From positions 15,844 through 79,843 of the forward strand of contig JAEZBX010000250.1 in the NCBI GenBank assembly GCA_023412765.1: a stretch of 64,000 nucleotides of DNA, read 5' to 3'. A model generated the notes under the pieces. The model did no database searches. It was not told where the DNA came from and saw only the letters and a list, made by a program, of their open reading frames with translations. Positions 35,933 to 45,248 of the stretch are shown one piece after another. A program made the translations under genes and the position numbers. The first letter of the stretch is position 1, and each line of letters begins with the position of its first letter. Origin of the DNA: Bacteroidota bacterium. GTDB taxonomy: Bacteria > Bacteroidota > Bacteroidia > Cytophagales > Cyclobacteriaceae.

Positions 35933-36891
35933 GTGCAAAGTTGTTTTTTCACTTCGAGATAATTTTGCCACATCTCCTGCAATATTTCCGCTGCAGGTTG
36001 AATGCGATTTATCATAGAAGATATCTGGCCGATCTCAAGCTCGCCTTCATTCAAGTCGCCTTCGAAGATACCACGCTTGGATCGGCCTCTACCTAATATG
36101 TTCGACAATTCCTCCTTTGATGCGCCCATATTTTCTGCTTCCTGTACACGGCGGAAGAAGTCGTTCTTAACCATTCTTACTGGCGTCAATTGCTTCAGTG
36201 TCAGCATCGTGTCGCCTTCTTTCAGTTCAATTATCCGTTTTTTGAAGTTTTCATGTGCAGATGACTCCTGACTCGCAGCGAACCGGCTGCCAACCTGGAA
36301 ACCCTGCGCGCCCAAGACTTCAGCAGCTAACATGGCACAACCGCTGCCAATCCCCCCGGCAGCTATTAGGGGAATATTTATTGCCTCTCTTACCATGGGT
36401 AGCAATACAAACGTAGTTGTCTCTTCGCGCCCATTGTGTCCACCGGCTTCAAAACCTTCCGCCACAACCGCATCGACGCCACACTCCTCAGCTTTCTTTG
36501 CAAATTTTACACTGGACACCACGTGAGCAACGGTCATTCCGTTGTCCTTCAGCAGCTTTGTCCATAGCGCTGGGTTCCCGGCCGACGTGAAAACAATTTT
36601 TACCTGTTCTTCAATTAATATATCTATGAGTTCTTTGATATCAGGGTACAGTAAAGGAATGTTAACACCGAAAGGTTTGTCAGTCGCTGCTTTACACTTC
36701 CGGATATTTTCACGCAGGATATCTGGATACATCGAGCCTGCTCCGATCAATCCTAATCCACCAGCGTCGCTTACTGCCGAGGCGAGCCGCCAGCCGCTAC
36801 ACCATACCATTCCGGCCTGTATAATTGGATAGTCGATCTTGAAAAGATTGGTTATCACTTTTACAGGCTCAAGACGTTTTTTTTGGGTCAT
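35929..36891 (-). CDS. Nitronate monooxygenase (2-nitropropane dioxygenase family)
   Basis: A 320-residue FMN enzyme of the nitronate monooxygenase family, a TIM barrel that oxidises alkyl nitronates such as propionate-3-nitronate. Diagnostic parts are PIIQAGMVW at the N-terminus, the AEGFEAGGHNGRE loop with the catalytic His, and the FMN-binding GIGSGCAMLAAEVLGAQGFQ followed by VGSRF. It can also be related to enoyl-reductase-type FMN enzymes, so the substrate is not certain. It is translationally coupled to the following VOC gene. Confidence 0.9.
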   Translation of the reverse strand: MTQKKRLEPVKVITNLFKIDYPIIQAGMVWCSGWRLASAVSDAGGLGLIGAGSMYPDILRENIRKCKAATDKPFGVNIPLLYPDIKELIDILIEEQVKIVFTSAGNPALWTKLLKDNGMTVAHVVSSVKFAKKAEECGVDAVVAEGFEAGGHNGREETTTFVLLPMVREAINIPLIAAGGIGSGCAMLAAEVLGAQGFQVGSRFAASQESSAHENFKKRIIELKEGDTMLTLKQLTPVRMVKNDFFRRVQEAENMGASKEELSNILGRGRSKRGIFEGDLNEGELEIGQISSMINRIQPAAEILQEMWQNYLEVKKQLCT

Positions 36892-37154
36892 AAAATGATT
36901 TGGAATTGATAAAAATTGGTTAAAATAAGGCGACTGGTTTTTCGGTCGCCAGAGTTGTCCACAAAGAATCTATTGAAAAAATTCACCATAACAGCCTGTA
37001 TATCTGCATTTTAGTTGTTAATCATACCTTGATGTGGATAAGTCCAGGCATTTGTGGAATTCTTTTTAGGCAATTTTTTTGTTTCTAAGTACTTGAATTA
37101 TAATGGATTTATAATAAAATCCAATCGTGCTGATGTTTCTAAAAAGTGATCGTT
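36892..37154. other. 263-bp divergent intergenic region with DnaA-box-like words and a hairpin
   Basis: Between the nitronate monooxygenase (minus) and the thioredoxin-like gene (plus). It holds TTGTCCACA at 36955-36963 (eight of nine matches to the DnaA box), an exact TGTGGATAA at 37033-37041, and TTTGTGGAAT at 37051-37060. A GGCGAC/GTCGCC hairpin lies at 36929-36950. An inverted repeat TGGATTT/AAATCCA is at 37104-37123. No ORF is seen. Expression sites for both genes must lie here. Confidence 0.45.
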
Positions 37155-37655
37155 ATGAATTCAAAGTTGATAATTATTAGAGCTGCCGCATTAGTCGTAT
37201 TAGCATTTTTCCTGACGACGAGCTCCCTGGCTCAACAAGCTACCGTAATAAAATTTGAGGGTCTGCAACAGATTCTTGATACAAAGGCAGATCAAATACA
37301 AGTGATAAATTTTTGGGCCACGTGGTGTGCACCTTGCATAAAAGAGCTTCCGCTCCTGGAAAAAGCAAATGCGCAAAGTGATCTCGGTGCTAAAATAACA
37401 TTGATAAACCTCGACTATGCAGACAAGGTGGATAAGGTTAATGACTTTATCGCCCGGAAAAACATACGGTCTAAGGTGTTGTTACTGGATGAGTTGGACT
37501 ATAATGCGTGGATAGAAAAGGTTGATAAGAACTGGACCGGAGCTATACCAGCCACTCTAATCTTCGACCCAAAGACTGGAAAGCGAAAATTCGTCGAAAG
37601 GGAACTGAAAGAAGGTGAACTGGAAGAATTGATTGTAACACTGAAGAAGTCCTAA
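37155..37655 (+). CDS. Exported TlpA-like thioredoxin-family protein
   Basis: A 166-residue exported thiol oxidoreductase. The ATG at 37155 follows a GTG at 37146 that could add three residues. The signal peptide (AAALVVLAFFLTTSSLAQ) is followed by a thioredoxin fold with the active-site WCAPC (Cys58, Cys61) in VINFWATWCAPCIKELPLLE and the cis-proline segment GAIPATLIFDPKTG. It probably reduces or isomerises disulphides in the periplasm, perhaps for cytochrome c or cell-wall proteins. It is followed within 21 nt by a second redoxin. Confidence 0.92.
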   Translation: MNSKLIIIRAAALVVLAFFLTTSSLAQQATVIKFEGLQQILDTKADQIQVINFWATWCAPCIKELPLLEKANAQSDLGAKITLINLDYADKVDKVNDFIARKNIRSKVLLLDELDYNAWIEKVDKNWTGAIPATLIFDPKTGKRKFVERELKEGELEELIVTLKKS

Positions 37656-37676
37656 CCACAACAAAAAATAACTCTT

Positions 37677-38285
37677 ATGAAAAGAATCAAATTGCTTGGA
37701 CTCGTTGGCTTGCTCTTCATGATTTCGGCTTCAAAGCCATTAAAGTATGAAGTGGGTGATTCGGTTGCAGACTTTAGTCTGAAGAACTTTGATGGTAAAA
37801 TGGTATCGCTTTCCGACTATAAAGACGGCAAAGGCGCTATCGTTATTTTTGATTGCAATACTTGTCCCTATTCCAAGGCATACAATGATAGAATTATCGC
37901 ATTGAATAAGAAATATGCCTCCCAGGGATTCCCGGTGATAACGATTAATGCAAATGACCCCCAACTTTCTCCGGGCGATTCCTTCGAGGAAATGGTGTCA
38001 AGGGCAAAGCAAAAAAAATATGACTTCCCGTATTTAGTTGACGAATCTCAGTCGGTGGCCAGAGCATTTGGGGCCACCAACACTCCGCATGTCTTCGTTT
38101 TGCAGAAAGCCGGAGACAATTTTCAGGTTGCGTATATAGGAACAATAGATAACAACAGCCGCGATGCATCATCAGTTACTAAACGATATGTAGACGACGC
38201 GGTCGACGCCCTCATTGCGGGTAAAACTGTGAGTACCAAAAAAACTAAAGCTATTGGATGCGGTATAAAATGGAAAAATTCGTAA
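37677..38285 (+). CDS. Redoxin-family (AhpC/TSA-like) protein
   Basis: A 202-residue protein with a hydrophobic N-terminus (LLGLVGLLFMISASKP), probably a signal peptide, and a redoxin domain. The catalytic motif is CNTC in IFDCNTCPYSKAYNDR (Cys60, Cys63), followed by a peroxiredoxin-like TINANDPQLSPGDSFEEM segment and the cis-proline NTPHVFVL. It looks like a periplasmic thioredoxin-like protein of the ResA or alkyl hydroperoxide type. It is transcribed with the TlpA-like gene and ends in a strong terminator. Confidence 0.88.
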   Translation: MKRIKLLGLVGLLFMISASKPLKYEVGDSVADFSLKNFDGKMVSLSDYKDGKGAIVIFDCNTCPYSKAYNDRIIALNKKYASQGFPVITINANDPQLSPGDSFEEMVSRAKQKKYDFPYLVDESQSVARAFGATNTPHVFVLQKAGDNFQVAYIGTIDNNSRDASSVTKRYVDDAVDALIAGKTVSTKKTKAIGCGIKWKNS

Positions 38286-38311
38286 GCACGACATCTTCTG
38301 AATTAATTAGG

Positions 38312-38342
38312 ATCGCCGGCCATTAGGTCGGCGATTTTTTTT
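38312..38342 (+). terminator. Rho-independent terminator after the redoxin pair
   Basis: A stem ATCGCCGGC / GGTCGGCGAT-type pairing (38312-38320 with 38327-38335, one G-U pair), loop of six, followed by eight T residues. It lies 27 nt after the stop codon. Confidence 0.9.
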
Positions 38343-38467
38343 GATACCGAGTCAGCACCGTCAAGTCAAAATCCCCTTTTTTGATGTAAGAAAAAAGAAA
38401 ATTATCCTGAAAAACTTTTTCAACGATGGCACAAAGGTTGCATTAAACAGGGTAAAACAATCTTGCT

Positions 38468-38851
38468 ATGAAAATGTTAGGGGCGGTGGCCATGCTGATG
38501 ATAAGCGTGCAATTGATGGCGTATGACTCGGGAATTGCAGTACAACTTGAAAAGGGTGCAACCATGCAGGTATACGTTAATGGTAAACTGTACAGCAAAC
38601 AACCTGGTAAATTCTTACGCGTGCGCAGTACACCGGGTCTCTTCCATCTGGAGGTGAAGGTTCTTAATCCCTGGAACAAACAATGGTATGTTGTTAAAAA
38701 AGATATCAGGGTGGAGAAAGGCTATGAGTTCCAATACAAGGTCGTGTTCATAAACCGAACCAAGCCCGAGCTCAGGGAAGTGAAAAAGTATCCGATGTAT
38801 TCCAGGTACTTTTTGAACAATGATTTATACAATAAACACCCGGTCGGCTAA
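38468..38851 (+). CDS. Small exported hypothetical protein
   Basis: A 127-residue protein with a signal peptide (LGAVAMLMISVQLMAY). The mature part is beta-rich and basic: QVYVNGKLYSKQPGKFLRVR, then GLFHLEVKVLNPWNKQWYVV, resembling a small PEGA-like or immunoglobulin-like strand set. There are no cysteines and no lipobox. Convergent with the glycine-zipper membrane protein (1 nt gap). Family unknown. Confidence 0.65.
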   Translation: MKMLGAVAMLMISVQLMAYDSGIAVQLEKGATMQVYVNGKLYSKQPGKFLRVRSTPGLFHLEVKVLNPWNKQWYVVKKDIRVEKGYEFQYKVVFINRTKPELREVKKYPMYSRYFLNNDLYNKHPVG

Positions 38852-38852
38852 T

Positions 38853-39146
38853 CTAAATTCGGCGCGATCGGGTCACGAGTAACACCACAAGTACTATAGC
38901 GAGGATTGAAAAAACATTCCAGTGGAAGAAACCTCCGAATGGCCAACTCCAGTTAAAAAGCCATCCGAAAATACCACCAATAGCGCCGAAGACAGCGCCA
39001 AAAACACCGGCAATAATTCCGAATACCGCACCGAAGATTCCGACGACTATTCCAATCAGTCCACCGGCGATTCCGATCCATACGGGAAATGTGAGTATAA
39101 TAAGTAAGGTTATCAATATTGCTGAAGTAGAGCTACGGGCTTGCAT
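38853..39146 (-). CDS. Small glycine-rich membrane protein
   Basis: A 97-residue, almost entirely hydrophobic protein. The middle repeats a GxFGAVFG-type unit three times (GIFGAVFGIIAGVFGAVFGA), a glycine-zipper pattern that favours tight helix packing. A final TM segment (FSILAIVLVVLLVTRSRRI) ends in arginines. It could be a small holin-like, phage-shock or envelope-integrity protein, but none is proven. It stands between two terminators and has no operon partner. Confidence 0.7.
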   Translation of the reverse strand: MQARSSTSAILITLLIILTFPVWIGIAGGLIGIVVGIFGAVFGIIAGVFGAVFGAIGGIFGWLFNWSWPFGGFFHWNVFSILAIVLVVLLVTRSRRI

Positions 39147-39271
39147 AATGTTTTAGATCGACAGACCAAAAATCATGCACCTGCCAGAAATCCGCGTTTT
39201 TAAAGCAACAGGGCCATTTACGCTTCCGTGAGTGTTGAGAAATGAACAGTTCCTTTTTTTGTTTCGTACAA

Positions 39272-39306
39272 TAAAAAAGGCCAGCCCCGCATTTAGAACC
39301 GACCTT
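39272..39306 (-). terminator. Rho-independent terminator of the beta-oxidation operon
   Basis: On the minus strand, downstream of the acyl-CoA dehydrogenase stop at 39331: an 8-bp stem AAGGTCGG / CTGGCCTT with two G-U pairs, a 14-nt loop and a run of six T. Confidence 0.6.
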
Positions 39307-39330
39307 CTCAGTCTAGGTTAATAAACATCT

Positions 39331-41130
39331 TTAAGAAGGAAATTGTCCCTTCTCTATAACATAGTCGGCGATCTTTCGCCGCGCTTCTTTCAAATTATAA
39401 GGATCGATTTTGGTAAATCGTTTCAGTCCAAGTAGCATCAGGCGCAATTCATCGACTTCAGCAAATCCAAGGATGGAATTTCTCGCTGCGGCCGTCGCCT
39501 TTTCAACAGCATGATGCAAGTAAACCATTGCCATTTCCTTCTTGATAGAAATGTCAGTGTCTCCACGATCAATTAACTTCTCAACACGCAGCAAAGCTGA
39601 CTCGGCGACATAACATTCTATAAGGATGTCCGCGAGGTTCATGAGCAATTCCTGTTCATCAGAAAGTTTCATCATATATTTCTGAACAGCAGCACCAGCG
39701 ATCATCAGTCCTGCTTTTTTCAGATTTGCAATGACTTTCTTTTCTTTCACAAAAGTTCCTTCTGAATCATTGGCTCCAAAATCGGGGATGGCTAATAATT
39801 CTTTTTGTACCGCCATGGCCGGAGTCATTAAGTCTATGCTTCCCTTCATAGCGCGTTTCACCAGCATGTCTATCGTAAGCATGCGGTTTATTTCGTTCGT
39901 TCCTTCAAAAATCCGGTTAATACGAGCATCGCGGTAAGCGCGATCCATTGGGCCATCTGCCGAATAACCCATTCCACCGTATATCTGAACACCTTCGTCA
40001 ACGACAAAATCCAACACTTCCGAACCATGAACTTTCAAAATCGCGCACTCGATGGCAAATTCCTCAAGCGACTTCAGCCTTGCCTGCGATGCCTCCTTAC
40101 CCGAACTAACGAGCGCACTATACGCATCGTCAATATTTTGTCCTGCGCGATAACACGCTGATTCGGAAGCGAACACCCTCGTTACCATCTCGGCAATCTT
40201 ATGCTTTATTGCTCCGAAATTTGAGATAGAGGTACCGAATTGCTTTCGTTCCTTTGCGTAATTCACAGCCAGTGAAATGGTCCGTTTTGAACCACCTATC
40301 GCAGCAACGCCAAGCTTTATACGCCCGATGTTCAAAATATTCACAGCGATCTTAAAGCCGTTTTCCCTTTGTGATAAAAGATTAGCTGCGGGCACTCTGC
40401 AATCATTAAAAAAGATCTGGCGAGTCGACGATCCTTTAATACCCATCTTGTGCTCCTCTTCATTCATAGTGATTCCTCCAAAAGATTTCTCTATGATGAA
40501 AGCGCTTAAATTCTTATCGGATTCAATCTTGGCAAAAACAATAAACACATCAGCAAATCCCCCATTGGTGATCCACATCTTTTGCCCATTAATTGTGTAG
40601 TAGCTTCCATCAGCTGATGGTGTAGCCTTTGTCTTCCCGGAATTAGCGTCGGAGCCTGAGTCGGGTTCCGTCAGACAGTATGCAGCCTTCCATTCTCCGG
40701 TCGCCAGCTTCGGCAGATATTTCTTCTTCTGATCGTCGTTACCGTAATACAATATTGGAAGCGTGCCTATACCAGTGTGTGCCGAGAGTGCAACTGCAAA
40801 TGAATGTCCGCCACCGATAACTTCAGCTACTAACATGGTGGTGTTGAAATCCATGCCGAACCCTCCATACTCCGAGGGTACGGACGTTCCAAGAAGTCCA
40901 AGTTCTCCTGCCTTGTCAAGCAGCGCCGGCATTAAAGCGAGATCCTTCATCGAGTCGATTTCATCCAACCGGTTGAAGACTTCCTTCTCGAGAAAATCCT
41001 CGCACTGCTGGCGAATCATTTTCTGTTCCTCGTTAAAGTCTTCGGGAATAAAAATTTCGCTGGCTGGAGTTTCCCTTACGAGAAATTCTCCACCCCTTAT
41101 CGCTTTAAGTTTTTCCGCTTCTTTGCTCAT
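39331..41130 (-). CDS. Acyl-CoA dehydrogenase
   Basis: A 599-residue flavoprotein catalysing the first step of beta-oxidation (acyl-CoA to trans-2-enoyl-CoA). The core domains show TGIGTLPILYYG, ITNGGFADVFIVFA and GIKGSSTRQIFF, and the catalytic glutamate is in RIFEGTNEINR of the C-terminal helices. An extra C-terminal helical domain of about 150 residues is as in the long acyl-CoA dehydrogenases of Bacteroidota. It is the last gene of the operon MarR, FadB-like, thiolase, dehydrogenase, followed by a terminator. Confidence 0.95.
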   Translation of the reverse strand: MSKEAEKLKAIRGGEFLVRETPASEIFIPEDFNEEQKMIRQQCEDFLEKEVFNRLDEIDSMKDLALMPALLDKAGELGLLGTSVPSEYGGFGMDFNTTMLVAEVIGGGHSFAVALSAHTGIGTLPILYYGNDDQKKKYLPKLATGEWKAAYCLTEPDSGSDANSGKTKATPSADGSYYTINGQKMWITNGGFADVFIVFAKIESDKNLSAFIIEKSFGGITMNEEEHKMGIKGSSTRQIFFNDCRVPAANLLSQRENGFKIAVNILNIGRIKLGVAAIGGSKRTISLAVNYAKERKQFGTSISNFGAIKHKIAEMVTRVFASESACYRAGQNIDDAYSALVSSGKEASQARLKSLEEFAIECAILKVHGSEVLDFVVDEGVQIYGGMGYSADGPMDRAYRDARINRIFEGTNEINRMLTIDMLVKRAMKGSIDLMTPAMAVQKELLAIPDFGANDSEGTFVKEKKVIANLKKAGLMIAGAAVQKYMMKLSDEQELLMNLADILIECYVAESALLRVEKLIDRGDTDISIKKEMAMVYLHHAVEKATAAARNSILGFAEVDELRLMLLGLKRFTKIDPYNLKEARRKIADYVIEKGQFPS

Positions 41131-41164
41131 CTCTATAAGTTCCGTAGTGACCTATCGTAATTTG

Positions 41165-42340
41165 CTAATTCAATAATTCATAAATACCGGCAACGCCTTG
41201 CCCTCCGCCAACACAAGCGGTTACCATTCCATACTTCTTTTTACTTCTTCTCAACTCGTTGAACAACGTGAGGGATAGACGCGCGCCAGAACTTCCCAGC
41301 GGATGTCCGATAGCTATAGCCCCACCGTTAATATTAAGCTTAGCCGGATCGATATTCAATTCTCTTACAACTGCAAGCGACTGAGCGGCAAAAGCTTCAT
41401 TCAATTCTATCCGATCTAAATCGTCGATCTTCATTCCGGCAATCTTAAGCGCTCTTGGAACCGCTGCAACAGGTCCAATGCCCATTATCTTTGGATCGAC
41501 TCCTGCTACGGCGTAGCTAAGCATTCGCGCAATGGGTTTGATGTTCAATTGCTTTACCATCTTCTCCGACATCACAATTGCAAATGCTGCTCCGTCAGTA
41601 GTGGGTGATGAGTTGCCGGCGGTTACCGATCCACCCAGGGCAAATACCGGCTTCAATTTCGCCAATGCATCCAGAGTGGTATCTCTCCTGGGTCCTTCGT
41701 CGGTGTCTACAACGAACTCGCGGGTCTTCTTCTTTCCATCAGCATCTACAAACACTTCCTGGATTTTTATCGGATGAATCTCCTCCTTGAAAATACCAGC
41801 GTCCTGAGCTTTCAAAGCTTTCATATGTGATTCATATGCAAACCTATCCTGGTCCTCCCGCGAAACTTTGTATTGCTTGGCAACTTCTTCAGCAGTCAGA
41901 CCCATGCTCGTGTAGTAGGCCGGATTCTCTTTTGCAATCTTATAGTTTAATGCCGTCTTCCAGCCCATAACCGGTACCAGCGACATTGATTCAGTTCCAC
42001 CTGCGATGATACAGTCTGCCATGCCCGCCTGAATTTTCGCTGATGCCAGATGAATCGCCTCAACGCCAGACCCACAATAACGATTAATAACCATTCCGGC
42101 GTTGCCTAATCCCAAAGCAGTTAGCGCAATCATCCTCCCCATCTGCATTCCCTGCTCCGCTTCCTGTACTGCATTCCCCACAATAAGGTCGTCAACCATT
42201 TCATTTTCCAGCCCAGGTATTGACTGCACCAGAGCCTTGATAATGTCGGTTGCGAAATCATCCGGTCGCGTAAAACGGAACCCGCCTCTTTTTGCCCGGG
42301 TATTCGCAGTCCTTTTAGCCGCTACTACATATGCATCCAT
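41165..42340 (-). CDS. Acetyl-CoA acyltransferase (thiolase)
   Basis: A 391-residue 3-ketoacyl-CoA thiolase. The nucleophile cysteine is in [13 protein letters not shown], the second catalytic segment in [20 protein letters not shown] (His), and the C-terminal reactive cysteine in [14 protein letters not shown]. All three motifs are intact and the length is typical. It begins 3 nt after the FadB-like stop and ends 34 nt before the acyl-CoA dehydrogenase, so it is within the same transcript. Confidence 0.96.
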   Translation of the reverse strand: MDAYVVAAKRTANTRAKRGGFRFTRPDDFATDIIKALVQSIPGLENEMVDDLIVGNAVQEAEQGMQMGRMIALTALGLGNAGMVINRYCGSGVEAIHLASAKIQAGMADCIIAGGTESMSLVPVMGWKTALNYKIAKENPAYYTSMGLTAEEVAKQYKVSREDQDRFAYESHMKALKAQDAGIFKEEIHPIKIQEVFVDADGKKKTREFVVDTDEGPRRDTTLDALAKLKPVFALGGSVTAGNSSPTTDGAAFAIVMSEKMVKQLNIKPIARMLSYAVAGVDPKIMGIGPVAAVPRALKIAGMKIDDLDRIELNEAFAAQSLAVVRELNIDPAKLNINGGAIAIGHPLGSSGARLSLTLFNELRRSKKKYGMVTACVGGGQGVAGIYELLN

Positions 42341-42343
42341 ATC

Positions 42344-44743
42344 TTAATTTCGTAGTGGTTTCCCACCGGTTAAAATTGATTGAATTCGCTCCAAAGTTTT
42401 CTTTTCTCCGGTAAGCGAGACAAATGCTTCGCGCTCCAGATCAAGAAGGTACTGTTCGCTCACTTCCTGGGACGACGTCAGGTCCCCCCCGCACATGACG
42501 TTTGCAATTTTTAAAGCAATTTTTTGATCATGGTCGGATATGTAGTTTCCAAGTCGCATCCCGTAAACACCCGCGGTGAATAACGCCAGGCCCGAACGTC
42601 CTTGTACTTTGATATTGTTAGCGCGAAGTGGCATTGTATATCCTGCATCTGCAAGTTCAAGTACTGCAGATTTAGCATCGGATATTTGCCGGTCTCTATT
42701 AACAGATATCCGATCAAGCTTCCGAAGTATTTTCAATTCGCGTGCCTCTTCTGCCGATGTAGCTACCTTGGCAGTAGCTATTGTCATGAAAGCGTTTTGA
42801 ACTGCATTTAGCTCTATATCACCTTCCTGAAAAGAATCGCTTACCCGCTTGGCAAATTCTTTTGTCCCACCTCCGGCTGGAATCAGTCCAACTCCGACTT
42901 CAACGAGACCGATATATGTTTCAGCAGCGGCTTGCGCCAGATCTGCATGCATCGTCATTTCACAACCTCCTCCCAAAGTTCGGCCCTGGGGACACACAAC
43001 GACTGGGATAGACGAATATCTGATTCGCATCACACAGTTCTGGAATTGCCGAACCATAAAATCGATTTCGTCATATTCCTGTTCAATGGCATACATGAAG
43101 ACGAGGCCGAGATTTGCACCTAATGAAAAGTCTGATCCCTGATGTCCGATGACTAAGCCGCGGTAATCTTTCTCCGCCAGGTCGATAGCTTTGTTCAGTC
43201 CTTCCATGACCGGCGTACCTAATGTATAGCTCTTGCTATGCCATCCAAAATTCAACACACCATCACCGAGGTCGATAATTTTTGACTCTGCATTTTGCCA
43301 TACAACATTGTCTTTCAGATTTTCCAGAATAATAAATTCTGTCTTCCCTGGAATTATTTTGTAAGACTTCGACGTGATGTCATAATACTTCCGTTGACCG
43401 TCTTCAATTTTATAAAAGGATTTGTTGCCAGAAGCGAGCATGTCATAAACCCATTGATTGGGTTTCTTTCCGGCCGACTCCATCTCCTTAACAGACTTCT
43501 CAACGCCCACTGTATCCCACGTGTCGAATGGACCGAGTTCCCAACCGAATCCAGCACATACTGCATCATCTATTTTGTATAGTTCATCCGCAATTTCAGG
43601 AATACGATGAGACACATAACTAAAAATGGAATAGAATGAGTCTCTGTAAAACTCGCCAGCTTTATCGCTACCCGCTAACAATACTGGCAGCCGTTTCCTG
43701 AGATTATCAATGGTTTTGGTGCCTTCCAGAGTTGCAAACTTTGCCTTCGCTTTTGGTCCGTACTCGAGTGACTTTAAGTCCAACGTTAGGATCTCCGTTT
43801 CACCCTTGGCATTTTTTGTCTTCTTATAAAATCCTTGTCCCGTTTTGTCTCCCAGCCATTTCTTTTTCTCCATGTTCAGGATAGGTTCCGGAACGACAAA
43901 GCGGTCCTTCTCTTCATCATTAGGAAGGCCTCTGTTCAGGTCTCCTGCAACTTTGATCATCGTATCCAGACCAACAAGATCTGTTGTGCGAAAGGTCGCG
44001 GACTTCGGTCGGCCGATTACTGGACCCGTAAGCTTGTCTACTTCATCTACGTTAAGCTCAAGTTTCGCCATTGAATCCAACACCTTCATGATGCTATAGA
44101 CTCCAACCCGATTTGCAATAAATGCCGGCGTGTCCTTGCACAAAACTGTGGTTTTACCCAGGAACAGGTCACCATAATTCATCAGGAAATCAATGGTCTC
44201 CGGATCCGTATATTTCGTCGGAATTATTTCGAGTAGTCTGAGGTATCGCGGTGGATTAAAAAAGTGCGTGCCACAAAAATGTTTTTTGAAGTCATCACTT
44301 CTTCCTTCCGTCATTAAGTGAATTGGAATTCCAGATGTATTGGAAGTAATCAGGGTGCCAGGCTTCCTGTATTTTTCTACTTCTTCATAAACATTCTTTT
44401 TGATCTCAAGATTCTCCACTACGACTTCAATGGTCCAGTCATAATCTTTGATTTTGGGTAAGTCGTCCGTAAAGTTTCCGAGCGTTATTCGAGAAGCAAA
44501 TTTCTTGTTATAAAGCGGCGAAGGATTTGATTTAATGGATCGGTCAAAGGAAGATTGAACTATTCGGTTTCTGACAACTTTGCTATCCAGCGTTAGTCCC
44601 TTAGCTTTTTCCTCGTCTGTTAATTCCTTGGGGACGATGTCAAGCAAAAGCGTTTGACATCCAATATTTGCAAAATGGCAGGCGATGGCCGAGCCCATTA
44701 CTCCGGAACCAAGAACAGCAACTTTACGAATAAAACGCTTCAT
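42344..44743 (-). CDS. 3-hydroxyacyl-CoA dehydrogenase / enoyl-CoA hydratase
   Basis: A 799-residue bifunctional enzyme of fatty-acid oxidation. The NAD-binding domain comes first (VAVLGSGVMGSAIACHFANI), with the catalytic His in CGTHFFNPPRYLRLLEIIPT. The crotonase-like hydratase domain follows at about residues 480-760 (GLVIGHQGSDFSLGANLGLV, then GGGCEMTMHADLAQAAAETY). This domain order is the reverse of the Escherichia coli FadB and is usual in Bacteroidota and Gram-positives. It is cotranscribed with the thiolase (3 nt). Confidence 0.95.
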   Translation of the reverse strand: MKRFIRKVAVLGSGVMGSAIACHFANIGCQTLLLDIVPKELTDEEKAKGLTLDSKVVRNRIVQSSFDRSIKSNPSPLYNKKFASRITLGNFTDDLPKIKDYDWTIEVVVENLEIKKNVYEEVEKYRKPGTLITSNTSGIPIHLMTEGRSDDFKKHFCGTHFFNPPRYLRLLEIIPTKYTDPETIDFLMNYGDLFLGKTTVLCKDTPAFIANRVGVYSIMKVLDSMAKLELNVDEVDKLTGPVIGRPKSATFRTTDLVGLDTMIKVAGDLNRGLPNDEEKDRFVVPEPILNMEKKKWLGDKTGQGFYKKTKNAKGETEILTLDLKSLEYGPKAKAKFATLEGTKTIDNLRKRLPVLLAGSDKAGEFYRDSFYSIFSYVSHRIPEIADELYKIDDAVCAGFGWELGPFDTWDTVGVEKSVKEMESAGKKPNQWVYDMLASGNKSFYKIEDGQRKYYDITSKSYKIIPGKTEFIILENLKDNVVWQNAESKIIDLGDGVLNFGWHSKSYTLGTPVMEGLNKAIDLAEKDYRGLVIGHQGSDFSLGANLGLVFMYAIEQEYDEIDFMVRQFQNCVMRIRYSSIPVVVCPQGRTLGGGCEMTMHADLAQAAAETYIGLVEVGVGLIPAGGGTKEFAKRVSDSFQEGDIELNAVQNAFMTIATAKVATSAEEARELKILRKLDRISVNRDRQISDAKSAVLELADAGYTMPLRANNIKVQGRSGLALFTAGVYGMRLGNYISDHDQKIALKIANVMCGGDLTSSQEVSEQYLLDLEREAFVSLTGEKKTLERIQSILTGGKPLRN

Positions 44744-44757
44744 ACTAATTGGGGTCC

Positions 44758-45222
44758 TTATGATTTTTTGGATACCTTGAACATAGAAGGATCAAACTTT
44801 TCATTTGTAGCCAACTGGTTGATTTCATTGATTACCTCGAAAAAAATCTTCAGCTTGTTTTCTGGTATTAATTCGCGAACCCGGTTGTTAAATAACAACA
44901 CCGAAGCGCGCGAAAGTTCTTTCTTTTGTTTGCCAACGTCTGTGAGATAAATTCTTACAGAGCGTTTATCAACCTGGTCCGGCACGCGGTAGATAAGTTT
45001 TTTCTCCTCCATGGTCTTCAGCATTCTCGTTAAACTTCGCGCTTCAAGACCCATTAGCGGCGCAATCTTGGTCGCCGGCGTACCTTCCTCCGAATGAATG
45101 TTCAACAAAACAAAGCCTATGGAAGTGGTGACATGGTACTTGCTCGCTTGCTGATTATACATTCTTGCTATGGCATGCCAGGCTGACTTTATGTTATGGT
45201 CTACAGTCTCCTCCTTTCGCAT
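44758..45222 (-). CDS. MarR-family transcriptional regulator
   Basis: A 154-residue winged-helix repressor. The helix-turn-helix is at GTPATKIAPLMGLEARSLTR, and the wing at EKKLIYRVPDQVDKRSVRIY with the conserved Asp-Lys-Arg-Ser. MarR dimers usually leave DNA on binding a small ligand; here the ligand may be an acyl-CoA, inferred from the operon. It lies 14 nt before the FadB-like gene. A 12-bp palindrome upstream and a start-codon hairpin suggest autoregulation. Confidence 0.92.
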   Translation of the reverse strand: MRKEETVDHNIKSAWHAIARMYNQQASKYHVTTSIGFVLLNIHSEEGTPATKIAPLMGLEARSLTRMLKTMEEKKLIYRVPDQVDKRSVRIYLTDVGKQKKELSRASVLLFNNRVRELIPENKLKIFFEVINEINQLATNEKFDPSMFKVSKKS

Positions 45223-45229
45223 AGGAGGA
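45209..45229 (-). promoter_or_regulatory. Inverted repeat with the MarR start codon in its loop
   Basis: TCCTCCT (45209-45215) and AGGAGGA (45223-45229) form a perfect 7-bp inverted repeat. The 7-nt loop holds the ATG of the MarR gene (45220-45222). As RNA it would fold over the start codon; as DNA it could be a protein-binding site. Confidence 0.35.
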
Positions 45230-45248
45230 CGAAGGTACTAATTTTTGT

